In this document: positions 25,605-34,440 of the stretch, piece by piece
Layout: the number at the start of each line of letters is the position of its first letter
Numbering within the stretch: the stretch's first letter is position 1
NCBI RefSeq assembly: GCF_900115135.1
Contig: NZ_FOVK01000006.1
Coordinates: 62,001 to 126,000 of the forward strand
DNA from: Proteiniclasticum ruminis
GTDB taxonomy: Bacteria; Bacillota; Clostridia; Clostridiales; Clostridiaceae
Reading direction: 5' to 3'
Length of the DNA: 64,000 nt
Program-made: the position numbers and the translations under genes
Notes under the pieces: model-generated
Told to the model about the DNA's origin: nothing
The model's input: the letters and a program-made list of their open reading frames with translations, nothing else
The model's database searches: none

Positions 25605-27311
25605 ATGAAGCTCAAATGGAAATTCACCCTGCTCTTTACCCTTATTCTCACAGGCACCTTTGTCCTTTCTGCGGTTTTCACCTCTTATAGAAGCTATGAG
25701 AGCAGCCGGAAAACCACCGATGAATTAAGTCTCCAGCTCATGGCTTCCAAAGCCAGCGAGGTCTCCGGATGGCTCAGCCAAAGAATCCGGGAACTTCATA
25801 CCATCAGCAGGACCCCCACCGTCACTGCCATGGAGGAGACTGCTTTAAAGGAGTATGTGACAAAACTCAGCAGTGATATGGATGCCTACTACGGAAATGA
25901 GTATGGAACCTTCGGCATCAATGACTTCAGCGGACTGGAATACATTACAGAAAACCAGACCATCGATGTCAGGGACCGCAGCTACTTCAAAGAAATGCTT
26001 ATCACGGACAAACCTTATCTTTTTAGTGCACCCGTGTCCTCCAAGACAGATGGGACCCCCATCACAGTACTCTGCTACGGCATAACTGGTGAAGATGGCA
26101 GCAAAAAGGGCTTTGTAGCGGCCTCTATTTCACTTAAAAAACTCACAGAAATCACAGGAAATCTCTCCATCTACGAAGGGAAGACCATGATCATGGACCG
26201 CCGGGGTATGATGTACACCATGGGGGCTGAAAGCTATCCAAAGGAGATTCTCACAAAGATCAGAGAATCCATTCCTTCCGATTCTCCTTCCTCTGTGATT
26301 CAGAAGGCCATCGATGAAGATCACCATGCTTTCTATGCTGAGATTCCTTCCAGCCCTGGCTGGTATCTGTGCACTCTGGTAGAAAATGAGAAGCTCTACC
26401 AAGAAGCTTCGGCACTGAGTCTTTCCCTCTCCAAAGTATTTGTCACCATGTTTGGCGCTGGCATCTTAGGTGCTTTTTTCATCAGCAGCCAGATCACAAG
26501 AAGAATCACAAACCTGTCTGTGGCCATGGATCATGTGCAAGAGGGGGATTTCAGCAGTCAGCTTCCTGTACAAGGCAATGATGAGATTGCTGATCTGTCC
26601 TTCCATTTCAACAGTATGGTAAAGGATCTAAGAAGGCTCATGAAAGAAGTGGTGGAAACCCAGAAAGAGAAGCGTCAACGAGAGCTTGAGATTCTCCAGG
26701 CTCAGATCAATCCTCACTTCATCTACAACACTCTGGACACCTTACAGTGGAAGGCTCTTGAATATGACGCTTCTGATCTTTCAAAGCTCATTTTATCCCT
26801 CTCCAGCTTCTTCCGGGTGTCCCTCAGCAAGGGAAAAGAGATGATTCCTCTTTGTGAGGAGATCAAACATGTCAGAAGCTACCTGGATATCCAAAAAGCA
26901 AGATACGAAGAGATTCTTGCCTATGAGATCCAGGTGGATGAATCTCTCCATGAGATTTCCCTTCCAAAAATCCTGCTGCAGCCTCTGGTGGAAAATGCCA
27001 TCTATCATGGGATAAAACCAAAACTGTCCCAGGGAAAAATTACCATCCTCACTCAACTGGATGGAGAGGACCTGCTTTTAAAGGTCCGGGATAACGGCGT
27101 AGGTATGACTGAAGATAAGGTGAGCCAGCTGGAAGAAGCCTTTGAAGGCAACCGGGAACCTGTGAGCTACGGTCTTCATAATGTCCACCAGAGGATAAGA
27201 TTGACCTATGGAAGCCCCTATGGCCTTCATGTGGAGAGTTCTCTTCAGGAAGGGACCACCGTTACCATCAGACTGCCCCTGGCAAAAAAGGAGGAGATAT
27301 ATGATGTATAA
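25605..27311 (+). CDS. Sensor histidine kinase (YesM/LytS type) with extracellular Cache domain
   Basis: The 568-residue kinase has one membrane helix near residues 8-28 and an extracellular double-Cache-like sensor to about residue 280. A second helix (VTMFGAGILGAFFIS), a HAMP domain and a His_kinase domain follow, with the phosphorylated His in QINPHFIYNTLD and an ATPase end (LVENAIYHG, RDNGVGM). Cache domains bind small organic acids or amino acids. The start at 25605 follows GGAGAG; an ATG six codons upstream is less well placed. It is divergent from the flavin reductase and overlaps its response regulator by 11 bases. Confidence 0.92.
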   Translation: MKLKWKFTLLFTLILTGTFVLSAVFTSYRSYESSRKTTDELSLQLMASKASEVSGWLSQRIRELHTISRTPTVTAMEETALKEYVTKLSSDMDAYYGNEYGTFGINDFSGLEYITENQTIDVRDRSYFKEMLITDKPYLFSAPVSSKTDGTPITVLCYGITGEDGSKKGFVAASISLKKLTEITGNLSIYEGKTMIMDRRGMMYTMGAESYPKEILTKIRESIPSDSPSSVIQKAIDEDHHAFYAEIPSSPGWYLCTLVENEKLYQEASALSLSLSKVFVTMFGAGILGAFFISSQITRRITNLSVAMDHVQEGDFSSQLPVQGNDEIADLSFHFNSMVKDLRRLMKEVVETQKEKRQRELEILQAQINPHFIYNTLDTLQWKALEYDASDLSKLILSLSSFFRVSLSKGKEMIPLCEEIKHVRSYLDIQKARYEEILAYEIQVDESLHEISLPKILLQPLVENAIYHGIKPKLSQGKITILTQLDGEDLLLKVRDNGVGMTEDKVSQLEEAFEGNREPVSYGLHNVHQRIRLTYGSPYGLHVESSLQEGTTVTIRLPLAKKEEIYDV

Positions 27312-28044
27312 ACTGCTCATCTGCGACGATGAAGCCATCATCAGAAACGGACTGAAAGCCATCATTGAGAAAATGAGCACTGAATTTGACATCATTGGTC
27401 TCGCATCCAATGGTTTTGAAGCCCATGAGATGATCCTTTTTGAAGAGCCTGATCTGGTGCTCATGGACATCAATATGCCTGGAATGACAGGCCTCGAAAT
27501 CATGGAGAATGTTCAGACACAGGGAATCCATTCGAAGTTCATCATCATCTCCGGGTATGATGAGTTCCAGTATGCCCAAAAGGCCGTGAAGCTTCGGGCA
27601 CTGGATTATATTCTGAAGCCCATCGATAGAGAAAAGCTTCTGCAATCACTGGAGACTGCGCTTCATGACCTGATAAAGGAAAACCATGCAAAGAAGGAGG
27701 AAACGTTAAGTGGGGATGAAAACCTGGCGAAAAAAGCCCTTCAGCTTCTCTACCGCAATTACGGGAACTCAGATTTTTCCCTGCAGAGCCTGGCGGACCT
27801 TCTCCACATAAGCACCTCTTCCCTCAGCAGAATGCTGAAAAAAGAGACGGGTCTCAGTTTCTCCGAATATCTCACAAAGATTCGGATGGAGTCTTCCATG
27901 TGTCTTCTAAAAAACCAGAAAGATCTTTCCGTTCTTGAGATTTCTGAAAGAGCAGGGTATAAAAACCAGCACTATTTCTGTAAGGTCTTCCGCCAGTATA
28001 CTGGAAAAACACCATCAGAGTATCGGCATAACACTCTAGAGTAA
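27301..28044 (+). CDS. AraC-type response regulator (YesN type)
   Basis: The 248-residue protein has a receiver domain (residues 1-120) with acidic pair DD at 9-10, phospho-acceptor Asp56 in LMDINMPG and Lys in ILKPIDR. A C-terminal double HTH of AraC type follows (DFSLQSLADLLHISTSSLSRMLKKETG, then EISERAGYKNQHYFCKVFRQYTG). GGAGGAG precedes two adjacent ATGs at 27301 and 27304. It forms a two-component system with the overlapping kinase gene and probably controls the divergent reductase lipoprotein. Confidence 0.93.
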   Translation: MMYKLLICDDEAIIRNGLKAIIEKMSTEFDIIGLASNGFEAHEMILFEEPDLVLMDINMPGMTGLEIMENVQTQGIHSKFIIISGYDEFQYAQKAVKLRALDYILKPIDREKLLQSLETALHDLIKENHAKKEETLSGDENLAKKALQLLYRNYGNSDFSLQSLADLLHISTSSLSRMLKKETGLSFSEYLTKIRMESSMCLLKNQKDLSVLEISERAGYKNQHYFCKVFRQYTGKTPSEYRHNTLE

Positions 28045-28090
28045 AAAAGGAGCCGCTGTTCATTTTTATAGTGAACAGCAGCTCCTTTTA
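28044..28090. terminator. Bidirectional terminator between response regulator and topB
   Basis: A long stem (AAAAAGGAGC-GCTGTTCA / TGAACAGC-GCTCCTTTT, one asymmetric base each side) lies between convergent genes with A- and T-runs at both ends. It can serve both directions. Confidence 0.9.
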
Positions 28091-28094
28091 TGCA

Positions 28095-30245
28095 TTATTT
28101 AAACAGATCTTTCAGCGCATCGCTTAAAGCGGAGTTCACTGGCTCATCGTTACTCTTGTTGAGCTGATTGAGATATTTTTTCACATCGCCCTTCTTCATG
28201 GCAGTGCCTTCCTTTTCTCTTCTTGTCTGGAAAGCCGTGAGCTTTTCTCTATAACCACAGACACAACGGAAATGCTTCCCATCGCCTTCGCCATGGAGCT
28301 CCATCTTCTTCTTGCATTCTGGACATCTGGCGTTGCTTTGGGTGGACAGTGTCTTTCTGAAGCCGCACTCCCGGTCCTGGCATACCAGCATATTGGACTT
28401 CTTGCCCTTTACTTCTAAAAGGTTCTTGCCGCACTCCGGGCACTTTTGGCTCGAAAGATTCTCATGTCTGAAGGTTTCCTTGGACCCTTTGATTTCTCCA
28501 ATGACTTTTCTTGTGTACTCTTCCATTTCCCGGATAAAGGCTTCCTCTTTCAGCTGACCGGCTCGGATCATCTCCAGCTTTTTCTCCCATCTTGCAGTCA
28601 TCTCCGGTGAAGTCAGGTCTTCCGGCGCAAGCTTTAACAGCTGTCTTCCTTTTTCTGTGATATGAATCTCTTTTCCCCGTTTCTCAAGAACAAAGGAAGA
28701 GAAGAGCTTTTCGATGATATCGGCTCTTGTGGCCACGGTGCCCAGTCCGCTGGTTTCCTTCAGGATATTTTCCAGAGACTTGTCTTTTGTCTCCATATAC
28801 TTTCCAGGATTCTCCATGGCGGATAAAAGTGTGGCATCGGTGAAATAGGCCGGTGGCTGTGTGAGCCCTTTTTCCAGGAGCACTCTTTCGATGGCGACCT
28901 TTTCTCCTTTTTTGAATGGAATGCTTCTTTCTTCCAGCTCCTCATCTTCTTCCTTTACCAGAGCCCGATACCCTTCCTGGATGGTTCTTTTTGTGGATGC
29001 TTTGAACTTTTCTCCCGCGCACTCTCCAAGAATCTGCATCTCCTCATAGACATAGGAGTCCATGAGGACCGACAGGAATCTTTTCACCACCAGCAGATAG
29101 ATTTTACGTTCTTTGTCTGTCAGGGTGGAAAGCACCACAGATTCTTCTGTGGGAATGATGGCATGATGGTCAGAAACTTTTGCATCATTGATGAAATTCT
29201 TCTTCTCTTTGATGCCTTTTCTAAGGATATCCATACCGATTTTACTTAGATCCCCCACGGCTGAAGCCTTCACTCGGTCTTTCAGGGTGCCCAGAAGGTC
29301 CTTCGTCAGATATCTGGAGTCGGTTCTAGGATATGTCAGCACTTTATGGCGCTCATAGAGTACCTGCATGAGATTCAGCGTTTCCTTTGGACTGAATCCG
29401 TAGAAATTACTGGCATCTCTTTGCAGCTCCGTAAGATCATAAAGCAGCGGCGCATCTTTTCTTTTCTCTTTGGTGGTCACATCAGAAATCAGAAGGTTCT
29501 TATTCTGAAGAAGATCATACTTTTTCTTTGCTTCCTCTTCTTTGAAAATTCTGCCACCCTCATGATGGAAGGTCAGTCCCTGTACTTTGAGTTTCAAGGT
29601 ATGGAAAGGGACTGGAATAAAAGCTCTGATTTCTTCTTCTCTTGCCTTCACCATGGCTAAGGTCGGTGTCTGCACCCGTCCTAAAGAAAGCTGGGCATTA
29701 TGCTTCACAGTCAGCGCTCTGGTGGCATTGATCCCCACGATCCAGTCTGCCTGGCTTCTGGCTTCTGCTGAATAAAACAGAGTCTCATAGAGCTTCGCCT
29801 CCTTGAGGTTTTTAAATCCATCCCGGATGGCTTTTTCTGTTACGGAAGAAATCCAGAGCCTTTTCATGGGTTTTCTTGCCCCTGCTTTTTGGAGAATCCA
29901 CCGGGCAACCAGCTCTCCTTCACGACCTGCATCGGTAGCGATGATGATGCTGGTCACATCTTTTCTGTCCAGAAGAAACTTCACCGTATTATACTGCTTT
30001 CTTGTTTTCCCAATGACAGAGAGCTTCATCCTCTCTGGAATCATGGGCAGCAGCTCCATTTTCCACTCTTTGTATTCTGGCTTGTACTCTTCCGGGGCAG
30101 CTAAAGTCACCAGATGGCCCATGGCCCAGGTGACAATATAGTCTTTCCCTTCAATATAACCGTCTTTTGAACTGTTTAGCCCCAGTGCCTTTGCGATGTC
30201 TTTGCCCACGGAAGGCTTTTCAGCCAGTATCAGTGCTTTGCTCAT
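28095..30245 (-). CDS. topB: DNA topoisomerase III
   Basis: The 716-residue type IA enzyme decatenates DNA by single-strand passage. Visible are the N-terminal TOPRIM domain (ILAEKPSVGKDIAKALG, IIATDAGREGELVARWI), the active-site Tyr in VLTYPRTDSRYL near residue 310, and two C-terminal zinc-ribbon repeats of the CPECGKN...CQDREC and CPECKKK type. The C-terminal tail is extended (EPVNSALSDALKDLFK). It stands between convergent terminators and the purine operon. Chromosomal copies are common in Firmicutes, so no mobile origin is implied. Confidence 0.96.
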   Translation of the reverse strand: MSKALILAEKPSVGKDIAKALGLNSSKDGYIEGKDYIVTWAMGHLVTLAAPEEYKPEYKEWKMELLPMIPERMKLSVIGKTRKQYNTVKFLLDRKDVTSIIIATDAGREGELVARWILQKAGARKPMKRLWISSVTEKAIRDGFKNLKEAKLYETLFYSAEARSQADWIVGINATRALTVKHNAQLSLGRVQTPTLAMVKAREEEIRAFIPVPFHTLKLKVQGLTFHHEGGRIFKEEEAKKKYDLLQNKNLLISDVTTKEKRKDAPLLYDLTELQRDASNFYGFSPKETLNLMQVLYERHKVLTYPRTDSRYLTKDLLGTLKDRVKASAVGDLSKIGMDILRKGIKEKKNFINDAKVSDHHAIIPTEESVVLSTLTDKERKIYLLVVKRFLSVLMDSYVYEEMQILGECAGEKFKASTKRTIQEGYRALVKEEDEELEERSIPFKKGEKVAIERVLLEKGLTQPPAYFTDATLLSAMENPGKYMETKDKSLENILKETSGLGTVATRADIIEKLFSSFVLEKRGKEIHITEKGRQLLKLAPEDLTSPEMTARWEKKLEMIRAGQLKEEAFIREMEEYTRKVIGEIKGSKETFRHENLSSQKCPECGKNLLEVKGKKSNMLVCQDRECGFRKTLSTQSNARCPECKKKMELHGEGDGKHFRCVCGYREKLTAFQTRREKEGTAMKKGDVKKYLNQLNKSNDEPVNSALSDALKDLFK

Positions 30246-30295
30246 GTCTTCACCTAATTCCTTATTTTTTCATGTATCTATTATACCATAGGAAG

Positions 30296-30326
30296 AAAGA
30301 GCCCTCTTTTTCAAGAGAGCTCTTTC
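30296..30326 (-). terminator. Terminator of the xpt operon
   Basis: A stem built from AAAGAG / CTCTTT and CTCTT / AAGAG lies 27 bases after the permease stop on the minus strand, with a short T-rich tail. It ends the purine operon before topB. Confidence 0.65.
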
Positions 30327-30352
30327 AAAAATACTGATATTCTCCTATGTTT

Positions 30353-31900
30353 TTACTGCTCTGAAGCAGCCAGGCCATCCACCGGCATGACCTCATCTGC
30401 CTTTTTACGGATAGGCTCACTCTGATGTGCAAGCATGGCATCATAGCGTCTGTATCCTTCAAAAATAATCGCTACCAGCACATATGCAGTGACAAAGCGT
30501 GCGTCAAAGAACAAGGCAAGCTTCGGTGCATGCATGAATCCGGTGGCTGTGAGAAGCGCTGCACAAATGGAGGTGACAGAAGCTTTTCTGTATTCCCCAT
30601 CGATGAGAAATACCAGGATGGCTCCCCAGACAATACCGGTAAACATAGCCCCCTGGCCAAGAGGCACAATGCCGCTGGAAAGCTTTGCCACAACCTCGCC
30701 TGCCCCTCCATTAAACCGGGTCATGAGATAATTGGCAAAGTAGGGGAACATGGCAATCACCACGGCTGGAAAATGTTTTTTGTCCACTGTGCCGAAGGCT
30801 TGGGTTACCATGGAGATGCCTACAAATACAAGGATTGGAGCGATGACCGCCATGGGAATGATCTTTGCCATCACAGCCACTACACCAAAGGTGGAAGCTA
30901 ATAAGAACACAAAACCGTTGAGGATGGAATATCCTCTTCCTGCATTCATCCATTTGGAACCGATGGATGCAATATAAACGGTGGTGGGGAAGACGCCGCC
31001 AAAGAAAGTGCCAAAGAGCGTACCAAGTCCATCTGCCAGCTGAGCCTCAGCCACATCATATCTGTCCCCTGCGGAAGCCATGGCTTCCACATTGTTCATG
31101 GTCTCCACAAAGTTGTAGATGGAGATGGGAAGAAGTATGGCAAAAAGACCAGCCATTTCTCTAGCCATGAACATAAGGCCCTCAAACAGTCCTAGGGTTG
31201 GCATGGGCAGATAGAAACCGAAGCTTCCTAGACCTTCCCGTACTTGACTCATGTCCTGTCCACCCACAGTATAGGCCAGGAAAGTCCCGATGACGATGGC
31301 AAAGAGTGCCGCAGGAATCTTAAAGGGAAGAGGCTTCTTCGCAATAAATCCTATGAGCATAATGACCAGAACCACCATCCCAGCGATGGGCAGCTCATAA
31401 GTCATGAAGAACATCTCTCCACCAATGAAGGCGAAAGCCACGCCAGCGAGGGCTCCCAGCATGGCTGCTCTAGGCAGGTGCTTATGAACGAACTTTCCGA
31501 TGAAGCTTCCTAGAACTTCTATGACACCACCGATGAAGCAGGCACCCAGCCCAATCTTCCAGGCAAGTTCTGGGTCCCCTGTAAGCTCTAAGGCAGGACG
31601 AAGCACCCCAAAAAGATAGATGAACATCACTGGAGTGGATACCCCATAGGCAAGTGCAGTCACGTCTTTTCTTTTTTCTTTCAAAGCCAGCTTTTCTGCA
31701 AGCTTCGCATAATAAAGATTACCAAAAAGCACCGACATGGCTACGCCAGGAATGACCTTCCCATAGACGATGCTGGCTGGAAACCCCATGGCGCTCATAG
31801 AAACAGCTATGAGAACAAAGTTTGCCAGGTTATTCTGAAACAGGGCAAAGAAACCATCGATGTCTTCACGTTTGAACCACGGATAAAAGTTCTTTTCCAA
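30353..31900 (-). CDS. NCS2-like xanthine/uracil family permease
   Basis: The 515-residue protein has about 12-14 hydrophobic helices and resembles nucleobase permeases of the NCS2/AzgA-like group. Conserved-looking segments are FPASIVYGKVIPG at the first re-entrant position, NVEAMASAGDRYD and FGGVFPTTVYIASIGSKWMNAGRG in the middle. Its start is TTG after AGGAGAG. It follows xpt by 50 bases under the same purine riboswitch, so import of guanine, xanthine or hypoxanthine is likely. The exact base is inferred from the operon. Confidence 0.85.
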   Translation of the reverse strand: MEKNFYPWFKREDIDGFFALFQNNLANFVLIAVSMSAMGFPASIVYGKVIPGVAMSVLFGNLYYAKLAEKLALKEKRKDVTALAYGVSTPVMFIYLFGVLRPALELTGDPELAWKIGLGACFIGGVIEVLGSFIGKFVHKHLPRAAMLGALAGVAFAFIGGEMFFMTYELPIAGMVVLVIMLIGFIAKKPLPFKIPAALFAIVIGTFLAYTVGGQDMSQVREGLGSFGFYLPMPTLGLFEGLMFMAREMAGLFAILLPISIYNFVETMNNVEAMASAGDRYDVAEAQLADGLGTLFGTFFGGVFPTTVYIASIGSKWMNAGRGYSILNGFVFLLASTFGVVAVMAKIIPMAVIAPILVFVGISMVTQAFGTVDKKHFPAVVIAMFPYFANYLMTRFNGGAGEVVAKLSSGIVPLGQGAMFTGIVWGAILVFLIDGEYRKASVTSICAALLTATGFMHAPKLALFFDARFVTAYVLVAIIFEGYRRYDAMLAHQSEPIRKKADEVMPVDGLAASEQ

Positions 31901-31950
31901 AAATAAATCTCTCCTTTATGAGTGCAGCAAAGGGACGGGCAACGGTTTTT

Positions 31951-32520
31951 CTATAAAAAAGTGATGTCTCCATGATCCATGGATAAAATGGTGGCAAGGG
32001 CTTTGATCTCTCTTCCTTCGGCCCGGAGCTTTTTGCCCCCTTCCTGGAATCCCTTTTCAATGACGACGCCCGTACCTACAAGATTGGCTCCTGATGCTTC
32101 CACAATCTGATAGAGCCCCTTGAGCGCTTCCCCATTGGCCAAAAAATCATCCAGAATCAGCACCTGATCCTCATTGCTGAGATACCTTTTAGAAACTCGG
32201 ATTTTATAGTGCTGCTGTTTTGTGTAAGAATAGACTTCGCCTTCATAGGTCTCAGGATCCAGATTGAGAGACTGGGTTTTCTTGGCAAAAACCACAGGCA
32301 CCTGAAAATGCAGTCCCGCCATCACCGCAATGGCAATGCCAGAAACTTCTGCTGTCAGTATTTTCGTCACCTTCAGCTCTTTAAACATCTCTTTGAAGGC
32401 TTTTCCGATCTCATTTAAGAATTCTGGATCCAGCTGGTGATTGAGAAAACTGTCCACCTTCAAAACAGATCCTCCCAGAACTCTTCCTTCCTGCCTTATT
32501 TTTTCTTTCAATGCTTCCAT
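31951..32520 (-). CDS. xpt: Xanthine phosphoribosyltransferase
   Basis: The 189-residue enzyme converts xanthine and PRPP to XMP in purine salvage. It is the usual length and has the family start MEALKEKIRQEGRVLGGSVLKVDSFLNHQ (abridged view), a flexible loop with AKKTQSLN and the PRPP motif VLILDDFLANGEAL. It begins 55 bases downstream of a riboswitch terminator and is followed by a permease gene. Both would be switched off when guanine is plentiful. Confidence 0.95.
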   Translation of the reverse strand: MEALKEKIRQEGRVLGGSVLKVDSFLNHQLDPEFLNEIGKAFKEMFKELKVTKILTAEVSGIAIAVMAGLHFQVPVVFAKKTQSLNLDPETYEGEVYSYTKQQHYKIRVSKRYLSNEDQVLILDDFLANGEALKGLYQIVEASGANLVGTGVVIEKGFQEGGKKLRAEGREIKALATILSMDHGDITFL

Positions 32521-32574
32521 GATGATGCTCCTCTTTTCATGCCCGCTGCAGATCAGGATCAGCTTCCCTAAACT

Positions 32575-32601
32575 AAAAAAGCCGTGGTTTCACCACGGCT
32601 A
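32575..32601 (-). terminator. Riboswitch-controlled terminator before xpt
   Basis: On the minus strand a 9-bp stem (AGCCGTGGT / ACCACGGCT) with a 3-base loop is followed by TTTTTT. It lies between the purine aptamer and the xpt start and is the expression platform of the switch. Confidence 0.9.
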
Positions 32602-32672
32602 GAATACATCCTGATTTTACAGGAAAGAATGGACAGAACTATGTCCATTCTCCATAGAAGAATCAGCATGCA

Positions 32673-32743
32673 CTCCCGTAGTCAGACCGTTTACGGTGGT
32701 CTGGTAGAAACTTATGGACCATATCTCCAAGATTATACAGGGG
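32673..32743 (-). ncRNA. Purine riboswitch aptamer (guanine/xanthine class)
   Basis: The minus strand shows the conserved core: TATAATC, loop L2 GATATGG, junction AAGTTTCTACC, loop L3 CCGTAAA and GACTACG. P3 is CAGACC / GGTCTG; P1 pairs CCCCTGTA with TACGGGAG. The specificity base is C (GACTACG), which selects guanine-type ligands, whereas adenine switches have T. P2 is short with a likely T-T mismatch. It controls the terminator at 32575-32601 and the xpt-permease operon. Confidence 0.93.
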
Positions 32744-32889
32744 ATTCAATTTTTTGATTAAAACTAATAATAACAAAGGACAAGAAAAAGCACAAGGACT
32801 TATAAACCTTTACACAGAAAATATTTCCTTTTTTTGCAGGAATCAATGCAAGATAACTCAGAACACGCAAGTTATCTTCCGTAGTATAA

Positions 32890-32916
32890 GAAAGAGCCCC
32901 TCGAAAGAAAGGCTCC
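32890..32916 (-). terminator. Probable terminator of rsgA
   Basis: On the minus strand GAGCCTTTC and GAGGGGCTC can pair over 9 bp, including G-T pairs, with a TTTC loop and a TTTCTTAT tail. It lies shortly after the rsgA stop. The U-tract is weak. Confidence 0.5.
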
Positions 32917-32933
32917 TCACTTCCGTCCCATGA

Positions 32934-34022
32934 TCAGTCACGGAACTCATATTTACTTTTCTTTTTCACCTGGTCCTTTGTTTTCTTCATCTCTTTCTTG
33001 CCGCCAAACATGCGGTCCAGTTTTTTCTTTTCGATCTCTCTGGAGTTCAGCCCTTCATAACTTGGGACCTCTTCCCTGAGTTTCAGGAAATTCTCATATC
33101 TTTCCACAGGAAGAGCTCCTTCCTCCACAGCCTTTTTCACAGCACAATGAGGCTCGCTCACATGGGAGCAGTCTCTGAATCTGCAGGACTCTGCCAAGGT
33201 ATAGATGTCTTCAAAGGATTTTGAAAAGTCTGCTTCCAGTATGCCAAGTTCACGCATACCAGGGGTATCGATGAGTGCCCCTCCGTTTTCTAATAGCAGC
33301 AGTTCTCGGTGCGTTGTGGTATGTCTTCCCTTATCTTCATAGCCCGTTGCCTTGGTCTCCATGACCGAGCTTCCGAGCAGGCTGTTGATGAGACTGGATT
33401 TCCCTACTCCTGAAGAGCCCAGAAAAGCCACAGTCTTGCCTTTTTCCGCATAGGGACGAAGCTTCTCCACCCCTTCTCCTGTAAGAGAGGACGTGACAAT
33501 GACCTCATATCCCAGCGTGATTCTTTCCACCTCACATAATTTCTCGGGTAGGTTTTCTGCTAAATCTCCTTTGGTCAGAACTATCACAGGGACTGCGCCG
33601 CTCTCCAGCGCCACTGCAAAATACCTCTCTAGTCTTCTAAGATTAAAGTTCTCATTGAGTGCCATGCAGAGAAACACTGTATCCACATTGGCTGCCACCG
33701 CCTGGGCATCTCTGCGCTTTCCTGCCACTTTTCTGACAAAAAGGCTCTTTCGAGTAAGAATCTCATGAATCACCGCGTATCCATGGGTTTCATCCTTCCG
33801 GTCCACCATGACAAAATCTCCCACCACTGGAAAATCAGCTGGATCCATGGCTTCATAACGCATTTTTCCTGTGACTTCTCCATGAATGGTTCCTTCAAGC
33901 AGCGCAATTTCATAGAGTTTCTGCTTCTGGCTGATGATTCTTCCAACATAATAGGATTCAAACAGACTGGCTTCTGCCAGGACTTTCTCTGTAAACCCTA
34001 AACTTTCATTTCTTTGATTCAA
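32934..34022 (-). CDS. rsgA: Ribosome small subunit-dependent GTPase A
   Basis: RsgA is a circularly permuted GTPase that checks late maturation of the 30S subunit. The 362-residue protein has an N-terminal OB fold, the permuted G motifs (LTKGD, then GSSGVGKSSLIN, then DTPGMRE) and a C-terminal zinc site (CRFRDCSHVSEPHC). The C-terminus is long and Lys-rich. The likely start is TTG at 34022, 8 bases after GGAGGG; a TTG five codons upstream lies inside that ribosome binding site. The ribosome binding site is buried in a hairpin (34031-34052) directly after an 18-codon leader ORF. This suggests translational control of the gene. Confidence 0.93.
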   Translation of the reverse strand: MNQRNESLGFTEKVLAEASLFESYYVGRIISQKQKLYEIALLEGTIHGEVTGKMRYEAMDPADFPVVGDFVMVDRKDETHGYAVIHEILTRKSLFVRKVAGKRRDAQAVAANVDTVFLCMALNENFNLRRLERYFAVALESGAVPVIVLTKGDLAENLPEKLCEVERITLGYEVIVTSSLTGEGVEKLRPYAEKGKTVAFLGSSGVGKSSLINSLLGSSVMETKATGYEDKGRHTTTHRELLLLENGGALIDTPGMRELGILEADFSKSFEDIYTLAESCRFRDCSHVSEPHCAVKKAVEEGALPVERYENFLKLREEVPSYEGLNSREIEKKKLDRMFGGKKEMKKTKDQVKKKSKYEFRD

Positions 34023-34030
34023 TAATTTAC

Positions 34031-34052
34031 CCTCCAAATTCGGTTTTGGAGG
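34031..34052 (-). promoter_or_regulatory. Hairpin sequestering the rsgA ribosome binding site
   Basis: On the minus strand CCTCCAAA pairs perfectly with TTTGGAGG across a 6-base loop. The second arm contains the GGAGG of rsgA. The first arm starts 11 bases after the stop codon of the leader ORF, within reach of a ribosome finishing or stalled there. No U-tract follows, so a terminator is unlikely. Confidence 0.65.
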
Positions 34053-34063
34053 AATTTTGCTTC

Positions 34064-34120
34064 TTATCCGGCAAATCCTCCAGCAGTTCTGTTCTTTGCA
34101 ATCATTCTTCTTACAATCAT
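34064..34120 (-). CDS. Possible leader peptide of rsgA, 18 residues
   Basis: The ORF MIVRRMIAKNRTAGGFAG has an ideal ribosome binding site (AAAGGAGG, 9 bases before ATG at 34118-34120). It ends 41 bases before the rsgA start. The peptide is basic, without a signal sequence. Its position before a hairpin that hides the rsgA ribosome binding site matches translation-attenuation leaders such as those of erm genes. An in-frame extension to 34327 lacks a start signal and crosses a likely promoter, so I reject it. Whether the peptide itself or only its translation matters is open. Confidence 0.55.
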   Translation of the reverse strand: MIVRRMIAKNRTAGGFAG

Positions 34121-34153
34121 CTTAAAACGCCTCCTTTGCCAAAATAAGATACG

Positions 34154-34178
34154 ATGCGGTCTATAGCACGTTCCGCAT
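34154..34178 (-). promoter_or_regulatory. 5' hairpin in the rsgA leader
   Basis: ATGCGG and CCGCAT form a 6-bp stem with a 13-base loop in the minus-strand leader, 34 bases before the leader ORF. A TATGATAAT-like -10 element lies just upstream (near 34184-34192). The hairpin may protect the 5' end of the transcript. Confidence 0.4.
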
Positions 34179-34377
34179 TCAAAATTATCATAAACCAATC
34201 CAATGAAAAAATAAAGCACTTTGTCTGATCCTATGCAGTTTTCCTCTTGTGGCTCTATACTTCTCCCCTTTATAAAGCATTTTCTTTCTTCCAACCGGAA
34301 GTTCGTCTTTAAATTAAGAGAAAACAATTGGTAAAAACTATTTTTCGAAAAAGGTATCTATTTATTTAAAGGTGTGC

Positions 34378-34383
34378 TATACT
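34378..34383 (+). promoter_or_regulatory. Probable -10 box of the zinc-ribbon gene
   Basis: TATACT lies 107 bases before the zinc-ribbon start codon. No good -35 box is visible at the usual distance. If used, it gives a long untranslated leader that contains the hairpin at 34441-34479. Confidence 0.4.
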
Positions 34384-34440
34384 AAACAAGTCGGAAACGG
34401 CAAAACAAATTTACAGTTAATTACACAGATTTCAATTTCG

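Noticed and set aside
34064-34327. 87-codon ORF containing the rsgA leader ORF as its C-terminal part
   Set aside because: The upstream part has no ribosome binding site and would cross the likely promoter and a 5' hairpin. Only the last 18 codons have a start signal.
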